Assembly: GCF_019145355.1 (NCBI RefSeq)
Contig: NZ_JAHSTY010000002.1
Location: forward strand, 1,674,001-1,738,000
Length of the DNA: 64,000 nucleotides
From: Pseudomonas azadiae
Lineage (GTDB): Bacteria > Pseudomonadota > Gammaproteobacteria > Pseudomonadales > Pseudomonadaceae
Direction of reading: 5' to 3'
The position numbers and the translations under genes are program-made. Shown here one piece after another: positions 45,063 through 53,039 of the stretch; position 1 is the stretch's first letter; the number at the start of each line of letters is the position of its first letter. The notes beneath the pieces are model-generated. The model was not told the DNA's origin. It did no database searches and worked only from the letters and a program-made list of their open reading frames with translations.

Positions 45063-45374
45063 TCAGATCAGCCAGCGAAACAGGTAAAACAACCCCATGC
45101 TCAGCAGCACCGTGATCAACACATTGCGCGTCCAGAACATCAATGCCACTGCGCTGATCCCCGCCAGCAGGTAAGGGTTGGCCAGGCTCAGGTTTAGTTG
45201 ATGGTCGTGCAGGAAAATGATCGGCCCGCAAATCGCCGTCAGCATGCCCGGTACCGCAAACCCGAGGAACTCGCGCGCGCCTCGGTTGAGGCGCACCGGC
45301 AGGCGCGGTTCGATGAACAGGTAACGGTTGAAAAATACCACCAGCCCCATGGCCACAATCATGATGTAGATCAT
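45063..45374 (-). CDS. azlD: AzlD-family branched-chain amino-acid exporter subunit
   Basis: This 103-aa membrane protein has four hydrophobic segments (IYIMIVAMGLVVFFNRYLFI; EFLGFAVPGMLTAICGPIIF; YLLAGISAVALMFWTRN; VLITVLLSMGLFYLFRWLI). The size and FLGFAVPGML segment fit AzlD, the small partner of AzlC. The start overlaps the azlC stop by 4 nt (ATGA), so the pair is coupled. Substrates of homologues are branched-chain amino acids and analogues. Confidence 0.87.
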   Translation of the reverse strand: MIYIMIVAMGLVVFFNRYLFIEPRLPVRLNRGAREFLGFAVPGMLTAICGPIIFLHDHQLNLSLANPYLLAGISAVALMFWTRNVLITVLLSMGLFYLFRWLI

Positions 45375-46066
45375 CGCTGCCCTACTCCCAGGCGCTTGCA
45401 GGCATAGCCCGCGCTCATGCCCAGCACGCCGGACACCACCACCGCCGATTCCCAGTGCAGGAAACTCAACCACACCGAAAACAGCAACGACACCGCCACA
45501 CAGACTACCGTGGGAATGTCACGCACCACCGGTGTGATCAGCGCGATAAACGTGGCGGCGATGGAGAATTCGAGGCCAAGCTGGTCAAGACCGGGAATGC
45601 TTTTGCCGAGCACGATGCCGGCCAGGGTGAACAGGTTCCAGATGATATAGAACGTCAGGCCGACGCCCAAGGCGTACCAGCGGTTGAAGGTCTGGCGATC
45701 GAAGTGGTTGACCAGCGCGAAGAATTCGTCGGTCAACAGAAAGCCCAGGCTCATGCGCCAGCGGGTTTTGAGGGGCGCGAGGACCGGGCGCAAGTGCATG
45801 CCATACAGCAAATGCTGGGAGGTCAGCAGCAACGTGGTCAATACGATGGAAATCAGGCTGGCACCGCTCTTGACCATTCCGATGGCGACCAGTTGCGCGG
45901 CACCGGCAAACACGATGGCGGACAAGCCCTGGGCTTGCAGAGGGGTGAATTGGGCATCGATGGCCATGGAACCGGCCAGCAGTCCCCACGGCGCACAGGC
46001 CAGGGACAAGGGAATGACGGCGATGGCGCCGCGCGCGAAGGCATATCGAGGTAAGGCAGTGGGCAT
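45371..46066 (-). CDS. azlC: AzlC-family branched-chain amino-acid exporter subunit
   Basis: This 231-aa inner-membrane protein has the AzlC pattern GAIAVIPLSLACAPWGLLAG near the N-terminus, FAGAAQLVAIGMVKSGASL in the second segment and MSLGFLLTDEFFALVNHFDR in the loop. It forms a two-subunit exporter with AzlD. The gene is first in the pair and is preceded by a region that also contains the 71-aa gene. Confidence 0.9.
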   Translation of the reverse strand: MPTALPRYAFARGAIAVIPLSLACAPWGLLAGSMAIDAQFTPLQAQGLSAIVFAGAAQLVAIGMVKSGASLISIVLTTLLLTSQHLLYGMHLRPVLAPLKTRWRMSLGFLLTDEFFALVNHFDRQTFNRWYALGVGLTFYIIWNLFTLAGIVLGKSIPGLDQLGLEFSIAATFIALITPVVRDIPTVVCVAVSLLFSVWLSFLHWESAVVVSGVLGMSAGYACKRLGVGQR

Positions 46067-46137
46067 GGAAACGGCTCATCGACAAACAGTCGCCAAGCAT
46101 GCCAGCGTCACAATGGGCGTGTCTTGAACGATCTTGC

Positions 46138-46353
46138 TCAGGCGAGCCTTACCGACACCTGTTCCACCGAATCCCGTGCTTCGCGCAGCTCATAGGCGTC
46201 CTGGTTGAGGCGGTGGATGGTATTGAGCAGGCGCTGGCGCAGCACTTCATCGCCGAGTTTTTCGACGGCGCGCATCAGGTCGAATGCCGCGGTTTCGTTA
46301 TTTTCCGCGACGGAATCCAGGGTCTTGCGCAGGTTGCGAGTGGCACGGGTCAC
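46138..46353 (-). CDS. Small helical hypothetical protein (71 aa)
   Basis: A fully helical-looking protein: TRATRNLRKTLDSVAENNET, AAFDLMRAVEKLGDEVLRQR, LLNTIHRLNQDAYELREARD, SVEQVSVRLA. No signal or membrane segment; probably cytoplasmic. No family recognised. A FNR/ANR-like box lies 91 bp upstream of its start and may control it. The stop is 71 bp before the azlC start on the same strand. Confidence 0.68.
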   Translation of the reverse strand: MTRATRNLRKTLDSVAENNETAAFDLMRAVEKLGDEVLRQRLLNTIHRLNQDAYELREARDSVEQVSVRLA

Positions 46354-46443
46354 ACGGTTCTTCCTTCATCAGTAATGGGCGGGCACATTAGGACATTCAT
46401 GTTTCATTTTAATTTCAACCACTTGTGGCGGATTTCGGTATCT

Positions 46444-46457
46444 TTGATCCATGTCAA
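46444..46457. promoter_or_regulatory. Candidate ANR/FNR binding site
   Basis: TTGAT-CCAT-GTCAA matches the TTGAT-N4-(A/G)TCAA consensus for ANR/FNR. It lies between the leftward 71-aa gene (91 bp to its start) and the rightward arsB (about 145 bp). No -10 sits at the ideal class II distance on either strand; TAAAAT on the minus strand at 46412-46407 is the nearest. Motif seen directly; activity inferred. Confidence 0.5.
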
Positions 46458-46602
46458 ATCGATACAAGGTTTGACTGAATGAAACGCAGCGATGCTATTG
46501 ATCCACCCGGGCAAGAACTTTACGGACGCCAACCGATCCATGCTCTGCCTACCCTACTACTACGCGCCAGCAGCCCCTGCTGAGCCACCGGAGCGCTGAT
46601 CG

Positions 46603-47886
46603 ATGCTTGTCGCCATTGCCATTTTCATCTTCACCATCGTCCTGGTCATCTGGCAGCCCAAGGGCCTCGGCGTCGGCTGGAGCGCCACAATGGGCGCGAT
46701 CCTGGCCCTGGCCTGCGGTGTGATCAGCCTGGCCGACATTCCGGTGGTGTGGCACATCATCTGGAATGCCACCGGCACCTTCGTCGCGCTGATCATCATC
46801 AGCCTGTTACTCGACGAGGCCGGTTTCTTTGCCTGGACCGCACTGCATGTGGCGCGCTGGGGACGTGGCCGCGGCCGGCGTCTGTTTGCTTATATGGTGC
46901 TGCTGGGCGCGCTGGTGTCGGCGCTGTTCGCCAACGACGGCGCCGCGCTGATCCTTACGCCGATCGTGATATCGATGCTGCTGGCCCTGCGCTTTTCTCC
47001 GGCGGCGACCCTGGCATTCGTCATGGGCGCCGGTTTTATCGCCGACACCGCCAGCCTGCCGCTGGTGGTGTCGAACCTGGTCAATATCGTCTCGGCGGAC
47101 TATTTCAAGATTGGCTTCAACGAATATGCCGCGGTGATGGTGCCGGTCAACCTGGTCAGCGTCACGGCCACGCTGGCGGTGCTGTTGTGGTATTTCCGCC
47201 GCGATATCCCGCAGGCCTACGACCCGGCCGACCTTGATGACCCTGCCAGCGCGATTCACGACCGCGCCACCTTCCGCGCCGGTTGGTGGGTGCTGGGCAT
47301 CCTGCTGGTCGGTTGCTTTGCCCTGGAACCGCTGGGCATCCCCATCAGCGCCATTTCCGCGGTGTGCGCGGTGTTGCTGTTGGTGATCGCCGCCAAAGGC
47401 CACATGATTTCCACGCGTAAAGTGCTGAAAGAAGCACCGTGGCAAATCGTGATCTTTTCCCTGGGCATGTACTTGGTGGTCTATGGCTTGCGCAACGCGG
47501 GCCTCACTACCTACCTGGCGACCTGGCTCGATACGTTCGCCACTTATGGCGTATGGGGCGCGGCCATGGGCACGGGCGTGCTGACGGCCCTGCTGTCGTC
47601 TGCGATGAACAACTTGCCGACCGTGTTGATTGGTGCGCTGTCGATCGAGTCCAGCCATGCCATGGGCGTGGTCAAGGACGCGATGATCTACGCCAACGTG
47701 ATCGGCAGCGACCTGGGCCCGAAAATCACTCCGATCGGCAGCCTGGCGACGTTGCTGTGGCTGCACATTCTGGCGCGCAAGGGCATCACCATTACCTGGG
47801 GCTATTACTTCAAGGTCGGGATCGTGTTGACGCTGCCGGTGTTGTTGATCACGCTTGCCGCCCTCGCCTTGCGCCTGAGTCTTTGA
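46603..47886 (+). CDS. arsB: Arsenite efflux permease ArsB
   Basis: This 427-aa inner-membrane transporter exports arsenite and antimonite. About 12 hydrophobic segments; the ArsB pattern is seen in [59 protein letters not shown] and [20 protein letters not shown]. The C-terminal [20 protein letters not shown] and [20 protein letters not shown] are also typical. arsC and arsH follow directly, but no arsR precedes. ATG 46603 has CCGGAGCGCTGATCG upstream. Confidence 0.96.
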   Translation: MLVAIAIFIFTIVLVIWQPKGLGVGWSATMGAILALACGVISLADIPVVWHIIWNATGTFVALIIISLLLDEAGFFAWTALHVARWGRGRGRRLFAYMVLLGALVSALFANDGAALILTPIVISMLLALRFSPAATLAFVMGAGFIADTASLPLVVSNLVNIVSADYFKIGFNEYAAVMVPVNLVSVTATLAVLLWYFRRDIPQAYDPADLDDPASAIHDRATFRAGWWVLGILLVGCFALEPLGIPISAISAVCAVLLLVIAAKGHMISTRKVLKEAPWQIVIFSLGMYLVVYGLRNAGLTTYLATWLDTFATYGVWGAAMGTGVLTALLSSAMNNLPTVLIGALSIESSHAMGVVKDAMIYANVIGSDLGPKITPIGSLATLLWLHILARKGITITWGYYFKVGIVLTLPVLLITLAALALRLSL

Positions 47887-47899
47887 AGGAGACGCCGCC

Positions 47900-48373
47900 A
47901 TGAAAGTCCTGTTCATGTGTACCGCCAACAGCTGCCGCAGCATTTTGTCCGAAGCGGTGTTCAATCACCTGGCCCCACAGGGTTTCGAAGCCGTCAGCTC
48001 CGGCAGCTTTCCCAAGGGCCAGGTGCTGCCGCGCAGCCTCGCCACGCTGCAGGCGGCGGGCATCAGCACCGAAGGTTTGTACAGCAAAGGCAACGATGCG
48101 TTTGAAGGCAGCCCGCCGGACGTGGTGATTACCGTGTGCGATAAAGCTGCCGGTGAAGCCTGCCCGGTGTACTTCGGGCCGGCGCTGAAAGCGCATTGGG
48201 GGTTGGAAGACCCTTCGGATGTCCAGGGCGACGACGCGGCTGTGCAAGCGGCATTCGACGCTACGCTGGCCGTCATCGCAACCCGTTGCCGGGCATTCCT
48301 TGCGCTGCCCTTCGCCGACCTGGGCGCCACTGAGCTGAAGACGGAACTCGACCGTATTGCGGTGCTGTCATGA
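47900..48373 (+). CDS. arsC: Arsenate reductase ArsC, thioredoxin-type (LMW-PTP fold)
   Basis: This 157-aa enzyme reduces arsenate to arsenite for export by ArsB. The P-loop [20 protein letters not shown] carries the first catalytic cysteine (CxxxxxR with an extra Cys), and [20 protein letters not shown] holds the second and third redox cysteines. The fold belongs to the low-molecular-weight phosphatase-like group recycled by thioredoxin. It starts 13 nt after arsB and overlaps arsH by 4 nt. Confidence 0.94.
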   Translation: MKVLFMCTANSCRSILSEAVFNHLAPQGFEAVSSGSFPKGQVLPRSLATLQAAGISTEGLYSKGNDAFEGSPPDVVITVCDKAAGEACPVYFGPALKAHWGLEDPSDVQGDDAAVQAAFDATLAVIATRCRAFLALPFADLGATELKTELDRIAVLS

Positions 48374-49056
48374 CCTCCTTGCCCAACCTCAATATCACCC
48401 TTTCTGCGCCGCTGCATACCGGGCCGACGCATCCACCGCGCATCCTGCTGCTTTACGGATCGACCCGTGAACGCTCATTCAGCCGCCTGCTGGTAGAAGA
48501 AGCCGCGCGCCTGTTGCACCACTTCGGCGCCGATACGCGGATCTTCAACCCCAGCGGGCTACCGCTGCCCGACGACGCCCCCGGCGATCACCCGAAAGTC
48601 CAGGAACTTCTGGAACTGATGCAGTGGTCCGAGGGCCAGGTGTGGTGTTCGCCGGAGCGCCACGGATCGATGTCGGCGGTATTCAAGGCTCAGCTCGACT
48701 GGGTGCCGCTGGCCCTTGGCGCGGTCCGTCCGACCCAAGGTAAAACCCTGGCGGTGATGCAAGTGTCCGGCGGTTCCCAATCCTTCAACACCGTCAACCA
48801 ACTGCGGGTACTGGGCCGTTGGATGCGCATGTTCACCATCCCCAATCAATCCTCGGTGCCGAAGGCGTTCATGGAGTTCGACGATCAGGACCGCATGAAA
48901 CCGTCCGCCCTTTACGACCGCGTAGTCGATGTGATGGAGGAACTGGTGAAGTTCACCGTATTGCTGCGAGATCGTCCAGACTTGGTGGACCGCTACTCGG
49001 AGCGCAAGGAAAGCGCCGATGAACTCTCGCAACGTGTCAATCAACGGTCGATCTGA
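48370..49056 (+). CDS. arsH: ArsH, NADPH-dependent FMN reductase of arsenic resistance
   Basis: This 228-aa flavoprotein belongs to the ArsH group that oxidises trivalent methylarsenicals and confers organoarsenical resistance. [20 protein letters not shown] is the FMN-phosphate loop; [20 protein letters not shown] is the flavin/dimer region; [20 protein letters not shown] follows. Length is typical. It is the last gene of arsBCH and coupled to arsC by an ATGA overlap. Confidence 0.94.
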   Translation: MTSLPNLNITLSAPLHTGPTHPPRILLLYGSTRERSFSRLLVEEAARLLHHFGADTRIFNPSGLPLPDDAPGDHPKVQELLELMQWSEGQVWCSPERHGSMSAVFKAQLDWVPLALGAVRPTQGKTLAVMQVSGGSQSFNTVNQLRVLGRWMRMFTIPNQSSVPKAFMEFDDQDRMKPSALYDRVVDVMEELVKFTVLLRDRPDLVDRYSERKESADELSQRVNQRSI

Positions 49057-49106
49057 GCGCGCCTGCCAGCGTATGCTCGTGCTTGTCCCCTGACCGAGTT
49101 GAACCG

Positions 49107-49898
49107 ATGAGCGCCGTGCAAAACGCCTGGCTGGGCCATTACGAAATCAGCAGTACCACCTGCGCCGGCCTGCAGTTTGCCCGCCACAGCCATGATGAAT
49201 GCGTGATCGGCGTAAATCTGGTCGGCGAGGAAAAGATCTGGCTGGACCGCCGGGAGTTTTACGCAGGCCCAGGCTCAATCACCTTGTACAACCCCGGCCA
49301 GATTCAAGGCGGCGGTGCGGCAGACGGTGTGCCCTGGCACTTTGTGAGCCTGTACGCTACGGCGAACCAACTGGCGGCGGACCTTGGGCTGGCGCATCTG
49401 GAGTTTGATCGTTCGTTGTGCTTTGAGCCCGATCTTGCCCAACGGCTGGCGACGACGATCAAAGGAGCATCGAGCCCCGACACGCTGGTTCGCGACCTGA
49501 ACGAGGAGACCTTGGTGCTGCTGTTGGGCGAGGTGGTGAACCTCAGCGGTGTGCGTCTGCCAGGCAGCGCCAAAGCCGGCAAAGCCCTCATCAACCATGC
49601 CCAGCAAATGCTCGCCGCACACCTGCACCAGTCGCTGACATTGGATCACCTTGGCGCCGAACTTGGATTTTCCAAGTTCCACCTTCTGCGCGCTTTCCAG
49701 AAAGAAACCGGGCTGACGCCCCGTGAGTGGGCCATGCAGTTGCGCACCCGGCGCGCCAAGGGCTTGCTGCGCCAGGGCGTGTCGCCCAGCCAGGCCGCGC
49801 ATGACCTTGGCTTCAGCGACCAGAGTCACCTGAGCCGGCATTTTCGCGCCGCCTACGGCATCACCCCAGGCCACTATCAAAACGCAGTGAAACGCTGA
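49107..49898 (+). CDS. AraC-family transcriptional regulator
   Basis: This 263-aa protein has an N-terminal cupin-like sensing domain (FARHSHDECVIGVNLVGEEK; GPGSITLYNPGQIQGGG) and two C-terminal helix-turn-helix motifs (LTLDHLGAELGFSKFHLLRA; SPSQAAHDLGFSDQSHLSRH). This domain order matches regulators placed next to LysE-type exporters, and one follows 75 bp downstream here. ATG 49107 is chosen; a TTG eight codons upstream is the alternative. Confidence 0.88.
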   Translation: MSAVQNAWLGHYEISSTTCAGLQFARHSHDECVIGVNLVGEEKIWLDRREFYAGPGSITLYNPGQIQGGGAADGVPWHFVSLYATANQLAADLGLAHLEFDRSLCFEPDLAQRLATTIKGASSPDTLVRDLNEETLVLLLGEVVNLSGVRLPGSAKAGKALINHAQQMLAAHLHQSLTLDHLGAELGFSKFHLLRAFQKETGLTPREWAMQLRTRRAKGLLRQGVSPSQAAHDLGFSDQSHLSRHFRAAYGITPGHYQNAVKR

Positions 49899-49972
49899 AC
49901 AGTGCAATCTGGTTCAAGACACCGCTGTTGTCGATCCTCACACTGCCCGCCCTCTCTTGAAGGAATGCGGGC

Positions 49973-50584
49973 ATGCTGACGATCTTTTTTTACGCACTCT
50001 TATTCGGTTTTGTCTTTTGCCTCTCCCCCGGCGCCGTACTGGCAGAAACGCTGCGCCGTGGCCTGCTCCATGGCTTTGTCCCGGCACTCCTGGTGCAGGT
50101 TGGCTCACTGGTGGGCGATGCGGTGTGGGCGGTGATCGGCCTGACCGGGATCGCCCTGCTGATCCAGCATGACGCAGTGCGCGTGCCGTTGACGGTGATC
50201 TGTGCGTTGTACCTGGCCTGGCTGGGCATCCGCAGCCTGATCGATGCCTGGAAGCTACCGGCACCCGACGAGGCACCTGCCAGCAGCCGGAAAAATGCAC
50301 TGGCGGTTGGCGCGGCGATCTCTCTGGCCAACCCGAAAAACATCGTCTACTGGGGCGCACTGGGCAGTGCGCTATCGGGCATCGTTGGCGCCACGCCCAG
50401 CCATGGGCAGACCCTGATGTTTTTCGCCGGGTTCATGCTGGCTTCGGTGTTGTCATGCTTTTTGATTGCGGCGCTGGTCAACCTGTTGCGCAAGAACGCC
50501 TCGGCGTTGTGGCAACGCATCAGTTATGGCGCTTGCGGGGTGGTATTGATCTACCTGGCGGTGCTGGCGGCAAAAGGGGTATGA
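49973..50584 (+). CDS. LysE-family amino-acid exporter
   Basis: This 203-aa membrane protein has six hydrophobic segments with the LysE hallmarks: YALLFGFVFCLSPGAVLAET, VQVGSLVGDAVWAVIGLTGI, LYLAWLGIRSLIDAWK and SLANPKNIVYWGALGSALSG. It probably exports an amino acid or related compound under control of the preceding AraC regulator. ATG 49973 follows GAAGGAATGCGGGC. Confidence 0.9.
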   Translation: MLTIFFYALLFGFVFCLSPGAVLAETLRRGLLHGFVPALLVQVGSLVGDAVWAVIGLTGIALLIQHDAVRVPLTVICALYLAWLGIRSLIDAWKLPAPDEAPASSRKNALAVGAAISLANPKNIVYWGALGSALSGIVGATPSHGQTLMFFAGFMLASVLSCFLIAALVNLLRKNASALWQRISYGACGVVLIYLAVLAAKGV

Positions 50585-50668
50585 GGTAAAAACCGGCAGC
50601 GGACCAGCGTTGCAGCTGCGATGGTGCTCACAGATGCAGCTCGATTCCACCTGACACAGGCGATCTCC

Positions 50669-50776
50669 TGTGGGAGCTCTCGAGCTTTAGCGAGGCAGCG
50701 ATAGCGGTGGGTCAGGCAAGAAGATACCAGCAATGCCGCCGCCTTCGCAGCCTCGCTGGGGCTCGACAGCTCTCTT
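50669..50776. repeat. Diverged inverted-repeat pair, second REP type
   Basis: GGAGCTCTCGAGCTTTAGCG on the left and CGCTGGGGCTCGACAGCTCT on the right are imperfect complements about 100 bp apart, each followed or preceded by GCGAGGC/GCCTCGC. This resembles a decayed REPIN of a different sequence class from the copies at 4583 and 38060. Confidence 0.6.
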
Positions 50777-51033
50777 ATCAAACTCAAAATAATCTAATGA
50801 CTTTTCAAACGTTAAAATTTCATCCTGAAATCTTGAATCTTGCATAAGTAATTTCAGACAACTGCATTTTTGTGGCGAGCGGGCTTGCCCCGCGTTGGGG
50901 TGCGAAGCGCCCCCAATGAAGACGAATCCGGTGTATCAGGCCTACAACCATAGCCCGGCCTCGCCGGAACACCATGACCGCCGGGCGGCCACGGCCTATC
51001 ATGACGCCTGCGCGAGGTGTAGAGAGAGCCCAA
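50777..51033. other. Intergenic stretch with a solitary REP-like palindrome
   Basis: GGCGAGCGGGCTTGCCCCGC at 50874-50893 with the downstream GGGGTGCGAAGCGCCCCCA at 50896-50914 is a single REP of the same family as the 134-bp REPINs, without its partner. The rest of the 257 bp holds no gene I can support. Confidence 0.6.
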
Positions 51034-51561
51034 GTGAACCGGATTGAGCACGTAATATTGATGGCCCGCTATAACCAATGGATGAACCGCAAGCTCTACG
51101 AGGCGGCCGGCAAGCTGTCGGATGCAGAGTTGCAGTTGGACCGCCAGGCGTTTTTTGGCTCGATCCTCGGCACGCTCAACCATCTCGCCTTGGGGGACAC
51201 CGTATGGCTCAAGCGTTTTGCCCGACACCCCGCAGGCTATGCGGTACTGGCGTCGTTGGACGCCATCGCCACGCCCGCCGATCTGGCGCAACCGGCATTT
51301 GTCGACATCCGTGAGCTGGCGCCCCGGCGTACCTGGCTGGACCAGCTCATCATCGACTGGGCCCACACGCTGCAGGAGCCTGAGCTGGACCATCGCCTGC
51401 ACTACCACAACATGCGGGGGGCGCCCGCTGAGAAGCCCTTCTTCAGCCTGCTCGTGCATTTTTTCAATCACCAGACCCACCATCGGGGTCAGGCAACCAC
51501 GCTGCTGACCCAGGCGGGGCTGGATGTGGGGACGACGGATTTGCTGGCGCTGATTGACTGA
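51034..51561 (+). CDS. DinB-family protein
   Basis: This 175-aa four-helix protein belongs to the DinB/YfiT metal-dependent group: LMARYNQWMNRKLYEAAGKL, then GSILGTLNHLALGDTVWLKR and FFNHQTHHRGQATTLLTQAG. The putative metal-binding histidines are in LNHLALGD and the HHRGQ motif. Members act in thiol transfer or remain uncharacterised; induction by DNA damage is named from B. subtilis DinB. The GTG start 51034 with AGAGAGAGCCCAA upstream opens the conserved helix. Confidence 0.87.
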   Translation: MNRIEHVILMARYNQWMNRKLYEAAGKLSDAELQLDRQAFFGSILGTLNHLALGDTVWLKRFARHPAGYAVLASLDAIATPADLAQPAFVDIRELAPRRTWLDQLIIDWAHTLQEPELDHRLHYHNMRGAPAEKPFFSLLVHFFNHQTHHRGQATTLLTQAGLDVGTTDLLALID

Positions 51562-51723
51562 GCGGGATTCAGGCCAAGCCCCACGCCCCCCCGGCGCAAA
51601 TGCTTCAAAACCCATACTTCCCCTCGCGGCAGGCTTCTTCGCATCGGTTGCAAGGCTCGTGTAGATCACTGATCTACCGAGCTTTTTCATGTGCCCCTCA
51701 TGCAGTAAAGCCGCAAAGCCACC

Positions 51724-51752
51724 TTGCGCCGCAGCGCTTGGATCTATATATT
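51724..51752 (+). promoter_or_regulatory. Candidate promoter of tRNA-Leu
   Basis: TTGCGC and TATATT are 17 bp apart, and the predicted start lies about 20 nt before the tRNA. The -35 is a partial match. Confidence 0.5.
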
Positions 51753-51777
51753 CCCAACCCTGCTGCACCGCGCTGCC

Positions 51778-51864
51778 GCCCGAATGGCGAAACTGGTAGA
51801 CGCATGGGACTTAAAATCCCCCGCTCGTAAGGGCGTCCCGGTTCGATTCCGGGTTCGGGCACCA
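51778..51864 (+). tRNA. tRNA-Leu (anticodon TAA)
   Basis: The acceptor arms GCCCGAA and TTCGGGC pair perfectly and CCA is encoded (ACCA at the 3' end). The anticodon loop is CTTAAAA within TGGGA/TCCCC arms, giving TAA. A long variable arm (CTCGTAAGGGCG-type) and the TTCGATTCC T-loop fit a class II leucine tRNA of 87 nt. No integrase or repeated 3' end is seen nearby, so it is not occupied by an element in this window. Confidence 0.97.
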
Positions 51865-52235
51865 TCTCTTGTTCCACTGACGGCCTGTAAAGTCCGTGGA
51901 GCCCTTTAAACCCGCCTTTTGGCGGGTTTTCCGTTTATGGCATTCCTCCAAGATCTACTCGCAACAGCGAGTATCACGGACGGGGGCGGGCCATCGATCG
52001 CCCGTTGCAGATTTGCACGCTTCAGTTCTCTCTACATCTGCCGCTATTGCTATATCAATTTGTCACCGACCCGAGACATGTCATATCTTCGCAAAACTGT
52101 CTACAGTGCCGACCCATCGGCAAGACAACCCGGCACACAGACAACGCTTGACTGAATACCGGCTGCCGAGTCCCTTGGGCCCCACCGGTAATGTCGCGAC
52201 TTAGACCCGGCGAAACACAATAAGAGAACTGGCGA
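51865..52235. other. Intergenic region after tRNA-Leu
   Basis: This 371-bp stretch holds the tRNA terminator at 51908-51930 and then about 300 bp of lower-GC sequence leading to the response-regulator gene, whose promoter must lie here. I see no gene, repeat or clear operator in it. Confidence 0.5.
51908..51930 (+). terminator. Terminator after tRNA-Leu
   Basis: A 9-bp stem (AAACCCGCC / GGCGGGTTT) with a TTTT loop ends in a short T run. Confidence 0.85.
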
Positions 52236-53039
52236 ATGAACGATGGACAGTACGAAAGGCGGGCAGCAGCGGCATCCGACGCGTTGCCGCATATCCTGCT
52301 GATCGACGATGTCCCTGAAGATATCCGTGCCACGCTCTTGCTGTTAAAGACCCAACCCTGGCGCCTTTCGGTGGCCAGCGATGCCCATCAGGGCTATCAA
52401 CGGGCTCTCGCGCTGCGTCCGGACCTGATCGTGCTGGATGTTCACATGCCACACATGGACGGCTTCAGCCTGTGCAGGCTGTTGCGCGAGGCGCCGGCCA
52501 CGCGGCATACGCCGATCCTGTTCCTGTCGTCGGCAAATACGTCATTGGAGCGCCTCGAAGGACTGGCCGTGGGCGCGGTGGACTACATCCCCAAATCCTA
52601 TGCCCCGGAAGAAGTACTGGCACGCATCAAGATCCACCTGCAATTGACGTGGCGAGCGCCGCCGGCCCTTCAACACAGCCCGCCCGAGCCGGCGCCGCAA
52701 GGCGATGAAATCGTATTGAGAGCGGCGATGCGACTGATCGAACACCAGCTGGACGATGTGCCGTCCCTGCCCTGCCTTGCGCAAAAAGTCGGCACCCATG
52801 AGAAACGCCTCTCCGCCATTTTCCGTGAGCACTTGGGGCTGACCGTATTCGCCTACATTCGCGATGCCCGGCTGCGGCGTGGCCAGGCATTGCTCTGCGA
52901 AAGCGCCATGAGCGTGCAAGATGTCGCCGAATTGGTGGGCTTTCGCAATGCGTGCAACTTCGCCACCGCATTCCGCCAGCGAATCGGCATGACGCCCAGT
53001 CAGTTTCGCCAGCAATCCCTGGGCATCGAGCACGCCTGA
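52236..53039 (+). CDS. Response regulator with AraC-type DNA-binding domain
   Basis: This 267-aa protein has a receiver domain (HILLIDDVPEDIRATLLLLK; phospho-acceptor Asp68 in LIVLDVHMPHMDG; Lys120 in DYIPKSYAPEE) and a C-terminal AraC helix-turn-helix pair (QKVGTHEKRLSAIFREHLGL; AELVGFRNACNFATAFRQRI). Coupling a receiver to AraC is less common than OmpR or NarL types. Its stop overlaps the start of the hybrid kinase (TGATG), and a TonB-dependent receptor follows, so it probably controls the receptor or its substrate genes. Confidence 0.9.
   Translation: MNDGQYERRAAAASDALPHILLIDDVPEDIRATLLLLKTQPWRLSVASDAHQGYQRALALRPDLIVLDVHMPHMDGFSLCRLLREAPATRHTPILFLSSANTSLERLEGLAVGAVDYIPKSYAPEEVLARIKIHLQLTWRAPPALQHSPPEPAPQGDEIVLRAAMRLIEHQLDDVPSLPCLAQKVGTHEKRLSAIFREHLGLTVFAYIRDARLRRGQALLCESAMSVQDVAELVGFRNACNFATAFRQRIGMTPSQFRQQSLGIEHA

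Noticed and set aside
46479..46583. 34-codon frame upstream of arsB considered as an arsR remnant
   Set aside because: The product shows no helix-turn-helix or CVC metal motif and has no ribosome-binding site.
51778..51864. tRNA-Leu as an occupied integration site
   Set aside because: No integrase, direct repeat of the 3' end or foreign gene block lies on either side within the window.
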